A stretch of DNA of 35,684 bases from Gammaproteobacteria bacterium (GCA_029862045.1 JAOTYE010000029.1:1-35684); one strand, 5' to 3'; positions 1-8,559 are shown, counted from the stretch's first letter. Numbers and translations are program-made. Notes: generated from the sequence alone by a model not told the origin.

Positions 1-19
1 CGCTAACTCGTTGAATGTA

Positions 20-95
20 TGGTGCCGGCACCAAGAGTCGAACTCGGGACCTACTGATTACAAATCAGTTGCTCTACCAACTGAGCTATGCCGGC
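20..95 (-). tRNA. tRNA-Thr (anticodon UGU)
   Basis: Read on the minus strand, this 76-nt sequence folds as a complete cloverleaf. The acceptor arms GCCGGCA and TGCCGGC pair, followed by discriminator A and an encoded CCA. The D arm contains AGCTCAGTTGGTAGAGC. The anticodon stem is CTGAT/ATCAG around loop TTGTAAT, giving anticodon TGT (threonine). The T arm carries GTTCGACTC. It lies downstream of the birA-coaX-SPOR genes in the same orientation, as in several gammaproteobacteria where a tRNA cluster and tuf follow. Those would lie outside this window. Confidence 0.97.
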
Positions 96-106
96 TGCTG
101 TCAGGG

Positions 107-145
107 TGGCGAAGTATTCGCCATCCGGCCTTGCCTGACAAGGCC
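107..145. other. Two tandem perfect hairpins between the SPOR gene and tRNA-Thr
   Basis: Two perfect 7-bp stems sit side by side: TGGCGAA/TTCGCCA around a 3-nt loop (107-123) and GGCCTTG/CAAGGCC around a 5-nt loop (127-145). Neither has a T-run on the minus strand, so they are not convincing intrinsic terminators. They could be processing signals that release the tRNA from a shared transcript. The function is inferred from position only. Confidence 0.4.
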
Positions 146-159
146 TTACATCGCATTTT

Positions 160-846
160 CTACCGCGACTGCGGGCAGGTCGCTGCATCACGCAACAGTA
201 CTTTTTCCTCACCGTACTTGTCCACGATCGCCCCGGCGCCCTTGCCGGGCGGCAATCCGATATCAACGAAAAACACATCTCCCTCACGAGTACGCGGCGT
301 AATGTCCGCGGGCAAATCCAGCGACTTGGCCTGCAACTCGACCTTTTCCGCCCTGTCCAGCTCGCCGAACAGACCGAGTGAGACGTTCAGACCACTTTCT
401 TCGGTAGGCACAAGATACGCGTCTGACAGACCGCCGCGCCGCAGCGTCTCAAGCATCTCGTTGCCCGTTTCACGATCTGCGATATCACGGATCATTACCC
501 AGTGGCCGACGAAAATCTGTCCGTGCGCCGAACGCAGGCTGGTACGCATGCCTTCACCCGCGTATTGCGTCAACGCAATGTCCGCATCGGAACTCGCTTT
601 GAATGGCCCGATCGTGACGCAGGAACGGCCCACGACTGCCGCCAGATCCGACGGTTCCCCGGATCCTAGCACTGCCCCAACACTTGCGGCGCCGCCAGCG
701 TCGCGGTTCATGGCAACATCCAATGGAGGTCCGAGATCCTTTTCGTCGACAATCGCGATACCTGGTTCTGATGAATCGTCTGCAAACATGCCCCAAACGA
801 AATACAGGATGTTCGCAAGTAACAAAACTAACAGCAGATTCTTCAT
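160..846 (-). CDS. SPOR-domain membrane-anchored protein
   Basis: This 228-residue protein has one N-terminal membrane anchor (about residues 3-20, LLLVLLLANILYFVWG) and then a periplasmic region. A SPOR-like domain spans about residues 75-185; it begins near CVTIGPFKASSDADIA, with the typical GPF motif and alternating short strands and helices. SPOR domains bind peptidoglycan stripped of stem peptides, usually at division septa. The ATG overlaps the coaX stop codon as ATGA, so the two are translationally coupled. An uncharacterised SPOR gene in this position after coaX is common in gammaproteobacteria. The exact role is unknown; an envelope or division function is inferred. Confidence 0.8.
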   Translation of the reverse strand: MKNLLLVLLLANILYFVWGMFADDSSEPGIAIVDEKDLGPPLDVAMNRDAGGAASVGAVLGSGEPSDLAAVVGRSCVTIGPFKASSDADIALTQYAGEGMRTSLRSAHGQIFVGHWVMIRDIADRETGNEMLETLRRGGLSDAYLVPTEESGLNVSLGLFGELDRAEKVELQAKSLDLPADITPRTREGDVFFVDIGLPPGKGAGAIVDKYGEEKVLLRDAATCPQSR

Positions 847-1604
847 TGACGATTTTCCAGCAGCTGCGCCAGACCCTGCAGTACCAGGTGCGGACGATGT
901 ATCGGCTCCTCGCCGAGCAACTTAAGGATGCGTGAGGCATCACCACCGGTCAAGATGATAGTTGGCGTATGGCCATTCTCCCGCATGACATTCGCAGCTC
1001 GTTCAATCGCGCCGACAACTGCATTCGATGCCCCGTGGCCGACAGCCCCGGCCGTGGTACTTGCGAACATCTCCATACCGCGCCCCTGACTTGCTGCGCG
1101 ACGCTGTATATTCGGCACATCGCTCGTTCGCGACGCGAGCGTTGCAGCCATCAACGTCACTCCAGGCAAGATCTGGCCACCGAGGTGCAGGCCGCTGTCA
1201 TCGAGTGCATCGAGCGTCACGGCAGTGCCGGCGTCAACTATCAGACAGGCAGTGTTGACTTCGGCCCGAGCGCCGATCATGGCGACCCATCGATCAACGC
1301 CCAGGCGCCGCGCCTGCCGGTAGCTATTCGTCACACCACAAGCTTGTTTTTCGGTATGCGCAAAATGCATATCGGCGCTGCAGTGCATGCCGACGACGCC
1401 CGATAAGCGCGTTGCAAAACTCGTTCCCGCGACATTGCTCGCCAGCACCGAATCAACGCGCCGCGGCAGTTTGGAGGTGAGCGCCGCCAGCCCCTGTTCA
1501 CGAATTTTCTGCTGCGAAATATGACCGGTACGATGGATGGCATGGTCATCAAGCACACCCCACTTCAGGCGGGAATTGCCAATGTCCATTAGCAGCGCCG
1601 TCAT
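843..1604 (-). CDS. coaX: Type III pantothenate kinase
   Basis: This enzyme catalyses the first step of coenzyme A synthesis, phosphorylating pantothenate with ATP in the cytoplasm. The 253-residue protein shows the ASKHA-fold hallmarks of the CoaX family. The N-terminal phosphate loop is MDIGNSRLKWG (residues 6-16). The GVDRWVAMIGA substrate segment lies near residue 103. LIVDAGTAVTLDAL provides the second phosphate-binding loop. Length is typical. The start overlaps the birA stop as ATGA, and its own stop overlaps the SPOR gene start. A later start at Met6 is possible, but the overlap favours 1604. Type III enzymes are insensitive to CoA feedback. Confidence 0.95.
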   Translation of the reverse strand: MTALLMDIGNSRLKWGVLDDHAIHRTGHISQQKIREQGLAALTSKLPRRVDSVLASNVAGTSFATRLSGVVGMHCSADMHFAHTEKQACGVTNSYRQARRLGVDRWVAMIGARAEVNTACLIVDAGTAVTLDALDDSGLHLGGQILPGVTLMAATLASRTSDVPNIQRRAASQGRGMEMFASTTAGAVGHGASNAVVGAIERAANVMRENGHTPTIILTGGDASRILKLLGEEPIHRPHLVLQGLAQLLENRQ

Positions 1605-2425
1605 CGACTGATCTCCGCTTGTCCGGCCATGACGATTGAACCGGAGATGACACGTGTGCGGCCACTTTTGCTGTCGACAAGCAACGCGCCGTCGTCATCG
1701 ACGCCGGCTGCAACGCCTGTAAGCTGCCTGTCAGGCATGTCGACGGTGATTTCCCGGTCGCGTAACCAGTCGTGTCGCTGCCAGGCCTCCGCGAATCCTG
1801 CAAATCCCAGATTCTCGAATCTGCTAAACGTCCGGTACAGGTGTTCAATGATCGTGCCCGCGAGCAGCTCGCGTACGGGTGGTTTCTTTTTGATGCTATT
1901 AAGATCAACGGCACGGTGCGCCCAGTCGGACTCGGCGCCGAAATCAATGTCTTCACCCAGTTGCACGTTGAGGCCGATACCTGTGACGACCGTCACCCCA
2001 TCGCCGGTGTCCGATTGGACCTCGGTCAGAATACCGCCGAGTTTGCCATCGAGCGCAACAATGTCATTGGGCCATTTCAAACTGACACCGTCGACAGCCA
2101 GATGCTGCAGCGCCCCGATCACACCGACGCCGATTGCAAGCGTCAATACCGGCAGTTGTTCGGGCGTTGCCGAAAACGTGTATGCGAAAGACAAACAGAG
2201 CCCGGACCCGGGCGCAGAAATCCAGCGTCGGTCGTGCCGGCCGCGGCCCGATGTCTGGTGATCGGCAATCGCAACCCGATACCGGCCTGCGGCCGGCCCC
2301 GGCTGTGCAAGCAGATATGAGTTTGTCGAGGCGATGCTCGAAAAAATTTCGAGCTCATCCAGCTTCGAGTTCGCAAGCTCACTGAGCGGGCGCTGTACGC
2401 GAGATACGTCAAGGTTTTTCATCAT
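1601..2425 (-). CDS. birA: Biotin--[acetyl-CoA-carboxylase] ligase, without the HTH domain
   Basis: BirA activates biotin as biotinyl-AMP and transfers it to the carrier lysine of acetyl-CoA carboxylase. The catalytic motifs are present: GRGRHDRRW (residues 60-68, biotinyl-AMP loop), KWPNDIV (117-123) and KLGGILTE (128-135). A small C-terminal SH3-like domain follows. At 274 residues it lacks the roughly 60-residue N-terminal winged helix of the bifunctional E. coli repressor. The plsY stop codon is only about 8 bp upstream, so no missing exon-like stretch can be hidden there. It should therefore be a ligase only. The start could be either of two adjacent ATG codons (2425 or 2422). It is coupled to coaX downstream. 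Confidence 0.95.
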   Translation of the reverse strand: MMKNLDVSRVQRPLSELANSKLDELEIFSSIASTNSYLLAQPGPAAGRYRVAIADHQTSGRGRHDRRWISAPGSGLCLSFAYTFSATPEQLPVLTLAIGVGVIGALQHLAVDGVSLKWPNDIVALDGKLGGILTEVQSDTGDGVTVVTGIGLNVQLGEDIDFGAESDWAHRAVDLNSIKKKPPVRELLAGTIIEHLYRTFSRFENLGFAGFAEAWQRHDWLRDREITVDMPDRQLTGVAAGVDDDGALLVDSKSGRTRVISGSIVMAGQAEISR

Positions 2426-2432
2426 CAGCGGC

Positions 2433-3116
2433 CTAGCGTTTGCTGCTAAATACCATCAGCCTCGTATTGCGGTGCTCTGTGCCCTCCCGCATACGTTGAA
2501 TGTTAATGCGGTGCCAAAGGACGATGAAAGCGGCCATCACCGCGCAGTAGATAAACAGTGGTTGCTCCGCCGGCAATCGTGTAACAGCAATCCAGATCGG
2601 TACAGCAATTGCCGCAGCCATCGTTGCCAGCCCCACATAGCCGGATATCACGAGTACCGCCGCCCAGACGAGCAGTAACGGCAGAATCAGCCAGGGCCCG
2701 ATGATGATCAATGTGCCAACGAGTGTTGCGGCCCCCTTGCCGCCCTTGAATCGGTGATAGACCGGCCAGACATGACCGAACACCGCGGCCGCCCCGCAAC
2801 ACAGTATCAGCCATTGCCTTGATATGGCCGGGTCAGCCGCAACAAAGGGAAGCTCCAGCCCCGGCACGACACCGGCACCCAGCACGCCTTTGCCGACATC
2901 AATCAACACGACACCCGATGCAAATATGACTCCCTGGGTACGCAACGCATTGGTTCCGCCGGCATTACCGCTACCCATCGTCCGAATATCGACGCCGCCC
3001 CGCAATCGGCCCACGATCATTGCGCCCATTAACGAGCCGATGAAGTAGCTGATCAGGAATTTGACACCGAGCTCGAGCATGAAGGAGTCCCGTTTTGCGT
3101 GAACTGATGCCGCCAT
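2433..3116 (-). CDS. plsY: Glycerol-3-phosphate acyltransferase PlsY
   Basis: PlsY is an integral inner-membrane enzyme that transfers acyl groups from acyl phosphate to glycerol-3-phosphate, starting phospholipid synthesis. The three family motifs are visible: GSGNAGGTNALR near the N-terminus, the glycine-rich FKGGKGAAT loop, and HRINIQRMREGTE near the C-terminus. About five membrane segments separate them. The longest frame starts at 3116 with MAASVHAKRD, but family alignment suggests MLELGVKFLISYFIGS at 3080, which would give 215 residues. Neither start has a strong ribosome-binding site, so the first 12 residues are uncertain. The gene is divergent from the lipid kinase at 3152, leaving little promoter space. 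Confidence 0.93.
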   Translation of the reverse strand: MAASVHAKRDSFMLELGVKFLISYFIGSLMGAMIVGRLRGGVDIRTMGSGNAGGTNALRTQGVIFASGVVLIDVGKGVLGAGVVPGLELPFVAADPAISRQWLILCCGAAAVFGHVWPVYHRFKGGKGAATLVGTLIIIGPWLILPLLLVWAAVLVISGYVGLATMAAAIAVPIWIAVTRLPAEQPLFIYCAVMAAFIVLWHRINIQRMREGTEHRNTRLMVFSSKR

Positions 3117-3151
3117 TGTAGCATCGGCTCTCCAACGCCCGCGGCAGCAAC

Positions 3152-4051
3152 ATGACGGTACAACCTGTTTCGTTGTTCATCAATCCAACCGCCGGTCGTG
3201 GTCGTGCCGGTCGTCGCCTGTCGCGAATTCAGGAGATCTTTGTTGAGTCCGGCATCGAAATCGACTTGCATGCCAGCCGCGCCATGGGCGACCTTGAGGA
3301 ATTGGTACACGCCGAGGTCTGCGCCGGCGCAGACAGAATCATCGTTGCGGGCGGAGACGGCAGCATCCACGAGGCCGTCAACGGCATCATGCGGGCTGAA
3401 CCAACAGCGCGGCTCGGTATCATCCCTACCGGCACGGGCAACGACTTTGCCAAGGCCTGCGCGATTCCGCTCGACTGGGAACATGCGACACGGCTGTTGG
3501 CCAAACGTCTCTCCGCGAATGCCATCTCACGTCGCATCGACATTGGCCGCATGAACGACCGCTATTTCGCGAATGGTGCCGGCATCGGCTTCGACGCGAA
3601 GGTAACGCGTGTCGCACAATCCTACCAATGGCCGATTGGTGACCTGGTCTATCTGTATGCGATCTTCCGTTGCATGGCCGACGGCATTGCGACCCCCGAC
3701 ATGACCCTGGTGACGGACCACCTGCAATGGAGCGGTCCCGTAACACTCGTGAGTATCAGTAACGGTCCGTGGGTCGGCGGCATGTTTCACATCGCCCCGA
3801 TGGCCGACAATAGTGACGGACAACTCGAACTGATAATCGCCGATCCGGTATCCCGCCTGCGCATCACCTCATTGTTGCCCAAACTCATGCGCGGCAAACA
3901 CATGAGCGAACACGAAATCACGCATACGAGCGTGCGCCGTGTTCACATCGAAGCATCAGCGGCGGTGCCGTCACACCTCGACGGCGAAGTACAGCCGTTA
4001 GCCACAAGCTTCGACATCGACGTGCTAGCGGCAGCACTAGACCTGCTTTGA
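3152..4051 (+). CDS. YegS/BmrU-type diacylglycerol (lipid) kinase
   Basis: This 299-residue soluble enzyme belongs to the DAGK catalytic family, which phosphorylates lipid alcohols such as diacylglycerol using ATP. Visible motifs are FINPTAGRGRAG (9-20, an early nucleotide-binding segment), GGDGS (67-71, the catalytic nucleotide loop) and IPTGTGNDFA (91-100). A C-terminal beta-sandwich ends with the family-typical HLDGEVQPL segment. It faces plsY across a 35-bp divergent gap, and both act in glycerolipid metabolism, which suggests a shared role in phospholipid recycling. Its last 15 bp overlap the end of the convergent EamA gene. The physiological lipid substrate cannot be read from sequence. 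Confidence 0.9.
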   Translation: MTVQPVSLFINPTAGRGRAGRRLSRIQEIFVESGIEIDLHASRAMGDLEELVHAEVCAGADRIIVAGGDGSIHEAVNGIMRAEPTARLGIIPTGTGNDFAKACAIPLDWEHATRLLAKRLSANAISRRIDIGRMNDRYFANGAGIGFDAKVTRVAQSYQWPIGDLVYLYAIFRCMADGIATPDMTLVTDHLQWSGPVTLVSISNGPWVGGMFHIAPMADNSDGQLELIIADPVSRLRITSLLPKLMRGKHMSEHEITHTSVRRVHIEASAAVPSHLDGEVQPLATSFDIDVLAAALDLL

Positions 4052-4918
4052 TGCCTGTCGCGAACCCAGGTAAATAGCGAACAGCGCGATTGCCGCCCCG
4101 GCAAGCTCCGCAGCCGACATCGGACGGGCGAAGAACAGCACGTCCCAGACAAAACTCAGCGTCGGTTGCAGCAGCAGCGCCAGACCCGCTTCGGTCGTTG
4201 TCACCTTGGGCAGACTACTCGCGATGAATAACAAACCCGCGCAGTGCGACACCAAACCATAAGCAAGAAGAAAAGATGCGTCGGCGAACGTCGGTATCGT
4301 GAGCGACACTCCCTCCGCCATGGCCGACAGCCCCAGTATCGCGGCGGAACCGATGGACACAATGGCGACTTCCCGCGTCGGCAACGGATGCGCCGAGCCG
4401 GTTCGTGCAGCGCGCATCGTCAGCATGTAGCTGGCGTAAGCGACGGCCGTTAACAAACCGAATATGACGCCGAGGCGATAATCGGCCGGCAAACTCCGCC
4501 AGTCGAAACCCACAATCATGCCTAGACCAAACAAGGCGAGCGGTACCGCGACTAACTGCACGGGCCGTGGCCGTTGCCGCAGCAACACCACACCCGCCAG
4601 CATCATGAAGAACACCTGGAAGTTCGCCAACAGCGTCGACAGGCCGGGTCCGATGTAGTTGATGCTGCGGTGCCAAAACCACAGGTCGAGTGCGAAGAAG
4701 ATGCAGGAGAATACGAGTATCACCCAGATTCGTTTCGAGAGTTGCAGCCGCTGCCGGGTGACGAGCAGAAAAAGAGCGAGCGCGACCCCGCCAAAAAACA
4801 CACGATAGAATCCGCTCGTGGTTGGCGACACATTGACCAGCTTCACCCACACCGGTGAAAAGCTGATCATTGTCGCGCCTACGAATAGCCGAAGGGTCGG
4901 ATTGCTGAGAACGTGCAC
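4037..4918 (-). CDS. EamA (DMT) family transporter
   Basis: This 293-residue hydrophobic protein has ten likely transmembrane helices arranged as two five-helix EamA repeats, typical of drug/metabolite exporters (RhtA/YdcZ-like). Early sequence such as SPVWVKLVNVSPTTSGFYRVFFGG matches the usual first repeat, with an Arg in a 'FYR' turn. The second repeat includes ALLLQPTLSFVWDVLFF near the C-terminus. The start is GTG at 4918. It begins only a few bases after the M61 peptidase stop at 4922, so it is probably the last gene of that operon. The substrate is unknown; amino-acid or nucleoside export would fit the neighbourhood but is only a guess. Confidence 0.88.
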   Translation of the reverse strand: MHVLSNPTLRLFVGATMISFSPVWVKLVNVSPTTSGFYRVFFGGVALALFLLVTRQRLQLSKRIWVILVFSCIFFALDLWFWHRSINYIGPGLSTLLANFQVFFMMLAGVVLLRQRPRPVQLVAVPLALFGLGMIVGFDWRSLPADYRLGVIFGLLTAVAYASYMLTMRAARTGSAHPLPTREVAIVSIGSAAILGLSAMAEGVSLTIPTFADASFLLAYGLVSHCAGLLFIASSLPKVTTTEAGLALLLQPTLSFVWDVLFFARPMSAAELAGAAIALFAIYLGSRQASKQV

Positions 4919-4921
4919 GGC

Positions 4922-6733
4922 TTACTTTGCGTGCAGCCAGGAACTTCGCCGATCGCTTGTTGCCTCGCCGGTGTCGCTGGCGAGCTGCAGGTAGCAGGTA
5001 CTCTCAGGGGCAGTCACCAGGTGGACTCGTGTCGAAATCAGTTCATCGCCACGAAATACAAGCAGCTCGAGCGCGTCGCCGTCTCGATAGGTACGCAAGC
5101 GACGGCCACAGTTGCCTGCGGTGAATGCAAGACCATCGAGCGCGACGGCGACGTCGCCAGGGGCAATGCCCGCAAGCTCGGCGGGTCCGCCGTTCAGTAC
5201 AGTAGTGAATACCGACTTGCCAGCCTTCTCAGCCAGTGTCGCCCCAAGCCACGGTCCCTGTTGTTTGCTTTTGTCCGCTGCTTTGCCGCCCTTGTCCTTC
5301 TTACCGCTGGAACGACGCAGATGATACTCGACGCCATGGCTCGAGAGCAGCGCCTGCAACGGCAACTCACCAGTGCCGCGCACGGCTGCATCAAAAAAGT
5401 CGGCGAGGTCGAGCTCCGAAACCTCGGCGCAGACCTGCTCTAACCCGCCTTCGGGCATCCCTTCTCCGGTCTGACCCCATCGGCTCCAACACAGCTGCAT
5501 GACGTCGTCGAGTGTTGTGCGGCCGTCCGTTTCCAGGCGCATTTTCAGGTCCAGTGCGAGCGCAACTAATGATCCTTTGGCGTAGTAGCTGACGATCGCA
5601 TTGCTGGCATTCGCATCCTGCTTGTAGAACTTCGTCCAGGCGTCGAAACTCGATTCTTCGATGCTCTGTCGTAATCGACCAGCCCCGCGCAACACGCGCG
5701 TGATCGTCTGGCCGAGCAATTCAAGATAGCTGTCCGGCGAAATCAGTCCGGAACGCACCAGCGCCAGGTCATCGTAATAGGACGTAATGCCTTCGAATAC
5801 CCACAGTAGTCCGGTGTGTGTTTCTGCGCTCAGGTCATATGGCGTAAACGCAACAGGTTTCATGCGTTTCACGTTCCACAAGTGAAAATACTCGTGGCTG
5901 GCGAGCCCGAGAAACGTCCGGTAGCCGTCGCTGACGTCCGCATCCGTACGTAGCGGCAGATCGTCTCTGGCGCAGACGAGACTCGACGACCAGCGGTGTT
6001 CAAGCCCGCCGTAACCACTGCCCGGTGCATGCAACAAGAACAGGTAACGATCGAGATCATCCGGCACGCCGAGCAAACTCATTTGTTGGGCGCAGACACG
6101 TTGCAGATCATGACAAACACGCGCGATGTCGACGCGTGTATGACCACGGATCGCGATCGTGTGGGGGATGTCGTTAACGTCAAATTCGCCGATCAACAGG
6201 TGGCCGATTTCGACCGGGTGGTCGATCAACTCTGCATAGTCGTCGGCTTCATACAGGCCGAACCCGTATCGCTCGGCTTGCTTGCGCCGCATTGACGTTG
6301 CCACGCGCCAGTCCTGGCCCACGTTTTCGTCGGGCGGCAGAACCTCCAGCTCACATCGGACATCGTCCTGGTCCACAGCTTGGAGGAACACGCACGGCCC
6401 GTTGAAGTAAGCATGCGTTGTGTCGAGGTGCGCGCCCCGCACACTCGGGTCGTAGGCAAAGATCTCGGCAACGACAGTCAACGGCCGCTGCGATGGCTCG
6501 GCTTGCCATCGGCTCTTGTCGAGTTTGCGCAGCTTAACCGCGAGTCCATCGGATTCGGCACGAATCCCGACAACGTGCCTGGCATAGTCGCGAATCATGT
6601 AGCTGCCCGGAATCCATGCCGGCATCGCGAATACCTGACCCGATGGGTCCGGCTTCGCAACGGTCAAACTGACCTCGAACAGATGTGCGGCCGGGTCCTT
6701 CGGTCGAATGCGATACCGAAGCGCGGCGCTCAT
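4922..6733 (-). CDS. M61 family metallopeptidase with PDZ domain
   Basis: This 603-residue zinc peptidase of the M61 (glycyl aminopeptidase) family has a beta-rich N-terminal domain (about 1-170) and a thermolysin-like catalytic domain. The zinc motif is HEYFH at 280-284, and the third zinc ligand is likely Glu314 in WVFEG. Upstream GGLEH (242-246) is also family-typical. A PDZ domain follows at about 490-575 (GPWLGATLAEKAG, then GPAELAGIAPGDVAVALDG). No signal peptide is visible, so it is predicted to be cytoplasmic. Its ATG overlaps the stop of the upstream arginine dihydrolase-like gene as ATGA, suggesting coupled translation. A lysine-rich linker (about 475-490) precedes the PDZ. Confidence 0.93.
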   Translation of the reverse strand: MSAALRYRIRPKDPAAHLFEVSLTVAKPDPSGQVFAMPAWIPGSYMIRDYARHVVGIRAESDGLAVKLRKLDKSRWQAEPSQRPLTVVAEIFAYDPSVRGAHLDTTHAYFNGPCVFLQAVDQDDVRCELEVLPPDENVGQDWRVATSMRRKQAERYGFGLYEADDYAELIDHPVEIGHLLIGEFDVNDIPHTIAIRGHTRVDIARVCHDLQRVCAQQMSLLGVPDDLDRYLFLLHAPGSGYGGLEHRWSSSLVCARDDLPLRTDADVSDGYRTFLGLASHEYFHLWNVKRMKPVAFTPYDLSAETHTGLLWVFEGITSYYDDLALVRSGLISPDSYLELLGQTITRVLRGAGRLRQSIEESSFDAWTKFYKQDANASNAIVSYYAKGSLVALALDLKMRLETDGRTTLDDVMQLCWSRWGQTGEGMPEGGLEQVCAEVSELDLADFFDAAVRGTGELPLQALLSSHGVEYHLRRSSGKKDKGGKAADKSKQQGPWLGATLAEKAGKSVFTTVLNGGPAELAGIAPGDVAVALDGLAFTAGNCGRRLRTYRDGDALELLVFRGDELISTRVHLVTAPESTCYLQLASDTGEATSDRRSSWLHAK

Positions 6734-7563
6734 GCGCTGCGGACCGGCTCAGTGAGTTTCAGGCTCAGGCACTTCGCTGAGCCGCCCGCCTTGAGAAACT
6801 CGGTTAGCTCGACTTCGTGAACCTTGAAACCGGCCAGCATCAGACGCGCCTTCAACGGATCCGACGCCCGGTGCAGAAACACCCGATCATCGATGTTGAT
6901 CGCGTTGCAGGCGAAATTGCCCGCATCGAACGTGTCGACAATGATGCGCTTGTGCGGCGGAATTCTGCTTTCGATCGCGATGCGCGAGTCGTAGTCGAAA
7001 GCGGGCGGGTGATACATCAGAAAACCATCGGTCAGCGGGCAGAAACACGTATCGATATGATAAAAACGTTCGTCCGTTAAACGAATTGACACCAGCTCGA
7101 TGTCGAAAAACTTCTGAATTTCGGTATGTGCTTCGATTTCAGTACGAAATCCATAGCCGGTCCAGAGCCACGTCCCGCGGCGATCGAGCAGGCAATCACC
7201 CGCACCTTCGAAACCGATTTTTTCGTCGAGCTCCAGTAACTCGAAGCCGTTATCGCGAAACCACTGCTTGAACAGAGGCTCCTCGGGGCGGCGCTCCAGT
7301 GGCATGAAATGACTGGCAATTGCCTTGTCGCCATACACGACCCCGGCGTTCGCCGTGAACACCATGTCGGGCAGATCCGGATCCGGCTCGACAGTGACTA
7401 TTTCGGCATATTTGCCGACTGTATCGCGTAACTCCTGCCACTGCTGCTTCGCTTTTGTGAGGCTGAGCGTGTCTTCATGGCCCGCCATCCACGGATTGAT
7501 CACATAGTCGACCGTGAAATAATCGGGCGGACACATCAGAATCCTGTCTTTGAATTTGCTCAT
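6730..7563 (-). CDS. Arginine dihydrolase / DDAH-like guanidino hydrolase (ArgZ type), stand-alone
   Basis: This 277-residue protein has the pentein fold of the DDAH and amidinotransferase superfamily. The predicted active site has Glu119 and Asp123 (FEGAGD), His169 (FYHID) and nucleophile Cys265 (GGSAKCLSLKL). The N-terminus MCPPDYF...INPWM with Asn23, and MVFTANAG with Asn72, match the pattern I recall for cyanobacterial ArgZ/AgrE (Asn22, Asn71, His168, Cys264), each shifted by one. Those enzymes convert arginine to ornithine, ammonia and CO2. Here the C-terminal domain found in ArgZ is absent. Dimethylarginine hydrolysis remains possible. It is first in an operon with the M61 peptidase and EamA genes; the ribosome-binding site is weak. 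Confidence 0.85.
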   Translation of the reverse strand: MSKFKDRILMCPPDYFTVDYVINPWMAGHEDTLSLTKAKQQWQELRDTVGKYAEIVTVEPDPDLPDMVFTANAGVVYGDKAIASHFMPLERRPEEPLFKQWFRDNGFELLELDEKIGFEGAGDCLLDRRGTWLWTGYGFRTEIEAHTEIQKFFDIELVSIRLTDERFYHIDTCFCPLTDGFLMYHPPAFDYDSRIAIESRIPPHKRIIVDTFDAGNFACNAINIDDRVFLHRASDPLKARLMLAGFKVHEVELTEFLKAGGSAKCLSLKLTEPVRSA

Positions 7564-7599
7564 TTCTTATTGTTTATTCTTACTTTGGAGCCCTGAACA

Positions 7600-7630
7600 G
7601 AAAACGGGAGCCGGTCAATTCGGCTCCCGT
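7600..7630 (-). terminator. Intrinsic terminator after the SPFH gene
   Basis: The perfect 10-bp stem ACGGGAGCCG/CGGCTCCCGT with a 7-nt loop is followed on the minus strand by TTTTCTGTT. It lies 24 bp past the stop of the SPFH gene and before the next gene, so the arginine dihydrolase-like operon must have its own promoter in the remaining 36 bp or use readthrough. Confidence 0.85.
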
Positions 7631-7653
7631 CACATGGTTGCACAAGGTGCAGC

Positions 7654-8559
7654 CTATTGCTGCATCGTTTGCGTATCTCCAAGGTGCATCAGCGGCAGCG
7701 GCATTGGACTTGAACCGTCCATGAAATACATCTTGCTGGCCGGGTCCTTTGAGATCGCTTTGAGCGCCTCTAGTGACTGCAACTGAATATACGCCGGATT
7801 CCTCGCGATCGCATTGTTGATCTGCGTAATTTCGTAGGCCTGGGCGTCCGCAAGTATCACTTTGCGGGCAGCTTCTTCCTCGGCCGCAGCCCGACCGGCC
7901 TCAGCACGGGCGACTTGCTGCTGCAATTCGGTCCGCACGCGCTCGAGCTCGGCACGTTCGCGCTCAACAGCCTGCTCGCGTTCTTTCTTCTGCTCGATCG
8001 CTTCAACAATGAACGGCGGCAGCGTGATATCACGAATCAAGACCGCGGAAACGATGATGCCTTTCGGCGCGAGATAGTCTTTGAGCCCCTCGGTCAGAGC
8101 CGTCTGCAAGGTATCCTGGGTTGCTTCAAGAAAGAAATCCTCAGCACGCTTGATGCTCTTGCCCTGCTCGCGCAACAGCGACCTGAGCTTCGGAATCAGG
8201 TGTACCCGAACAGCAGATTCGGGATCACCTGTTTGCTCGAGAATGTCCGGCGCCATGCCGCCGTCGATCCGATACTGCACACTGACGTCGAGCCGCGTTT
8301 GCAGCTGATCCTGACTCGGCACATTGGCCGTCTCCAAATGTGTTTTCTGCCTTGCATCAAACGTCGTCCACCGATACAGAGGATTGACGGGGACATGCAG
8401 TCCCTGCGTATATCCCTCAGCCTGCACATTGCCGAACAGTGTGGCGACGCCGACTTGTCCTGGTGGAATAGTCTTTACAAACTGCATGCCGACAAGAACA
8501 ACGAGCGCGACACCAACAACAATGGCTACAAGGTTACGCTGTGAATTAACTCTAGCCAT
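7654..8559 (-). CDS. Prohibitin-like SPFH domain protein
   Basis: This 301-residue membrane-anchored protein has one N-terminal transmembrane helix (about 10-28, LVAIVVGVALVVLVGMQF) followed by an SPFH/band-7 domain (PPGQVGVATLFGNVQ onward). A long charged coiled coil comes at about 175-240, rich in Glu, Arg and Gln. The C-terminal tail (NNAIARNPAYIQLQSLEALKA) is typical of bacterial prohibitins. Such proteins form ring-like membrane scaffolds and often chaperone proteases. I chose ATG at 8559 because AAGGAG lies 7 nt upstream; the longest frame would add nine residues without a ribosome-binding site. The nearby M61 peptidase could be a partner, but it is in a separate transcription unit. Confidence 0.9.
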   Translation of the reverse strand: MARVNSQRNLVAIVVGVALVVLVGMQFVKTIPPGQVGVATLFGNVQAEGYTQGLHVPVNPLYRWTTFDARQKTHLETANVPSQDQLQTRLDVSVQYRIDGGMAPDILEQTGDPESAVRVHLIPKLRSLLREQGKSIKRAEDFFLEATQDTLQTALTEGLKDYLAPKGIIVSAVLIRDITLPPFIVEAIEQKKEREQAVERERAELERVRTELQQQVARAEAGRAAAEEEAARKVILADAQAYEITQINNAIARNPAYIQLQSLEALKAISKDPASKMYFMDGSSPMPLPLMHLGDTQTMQQ

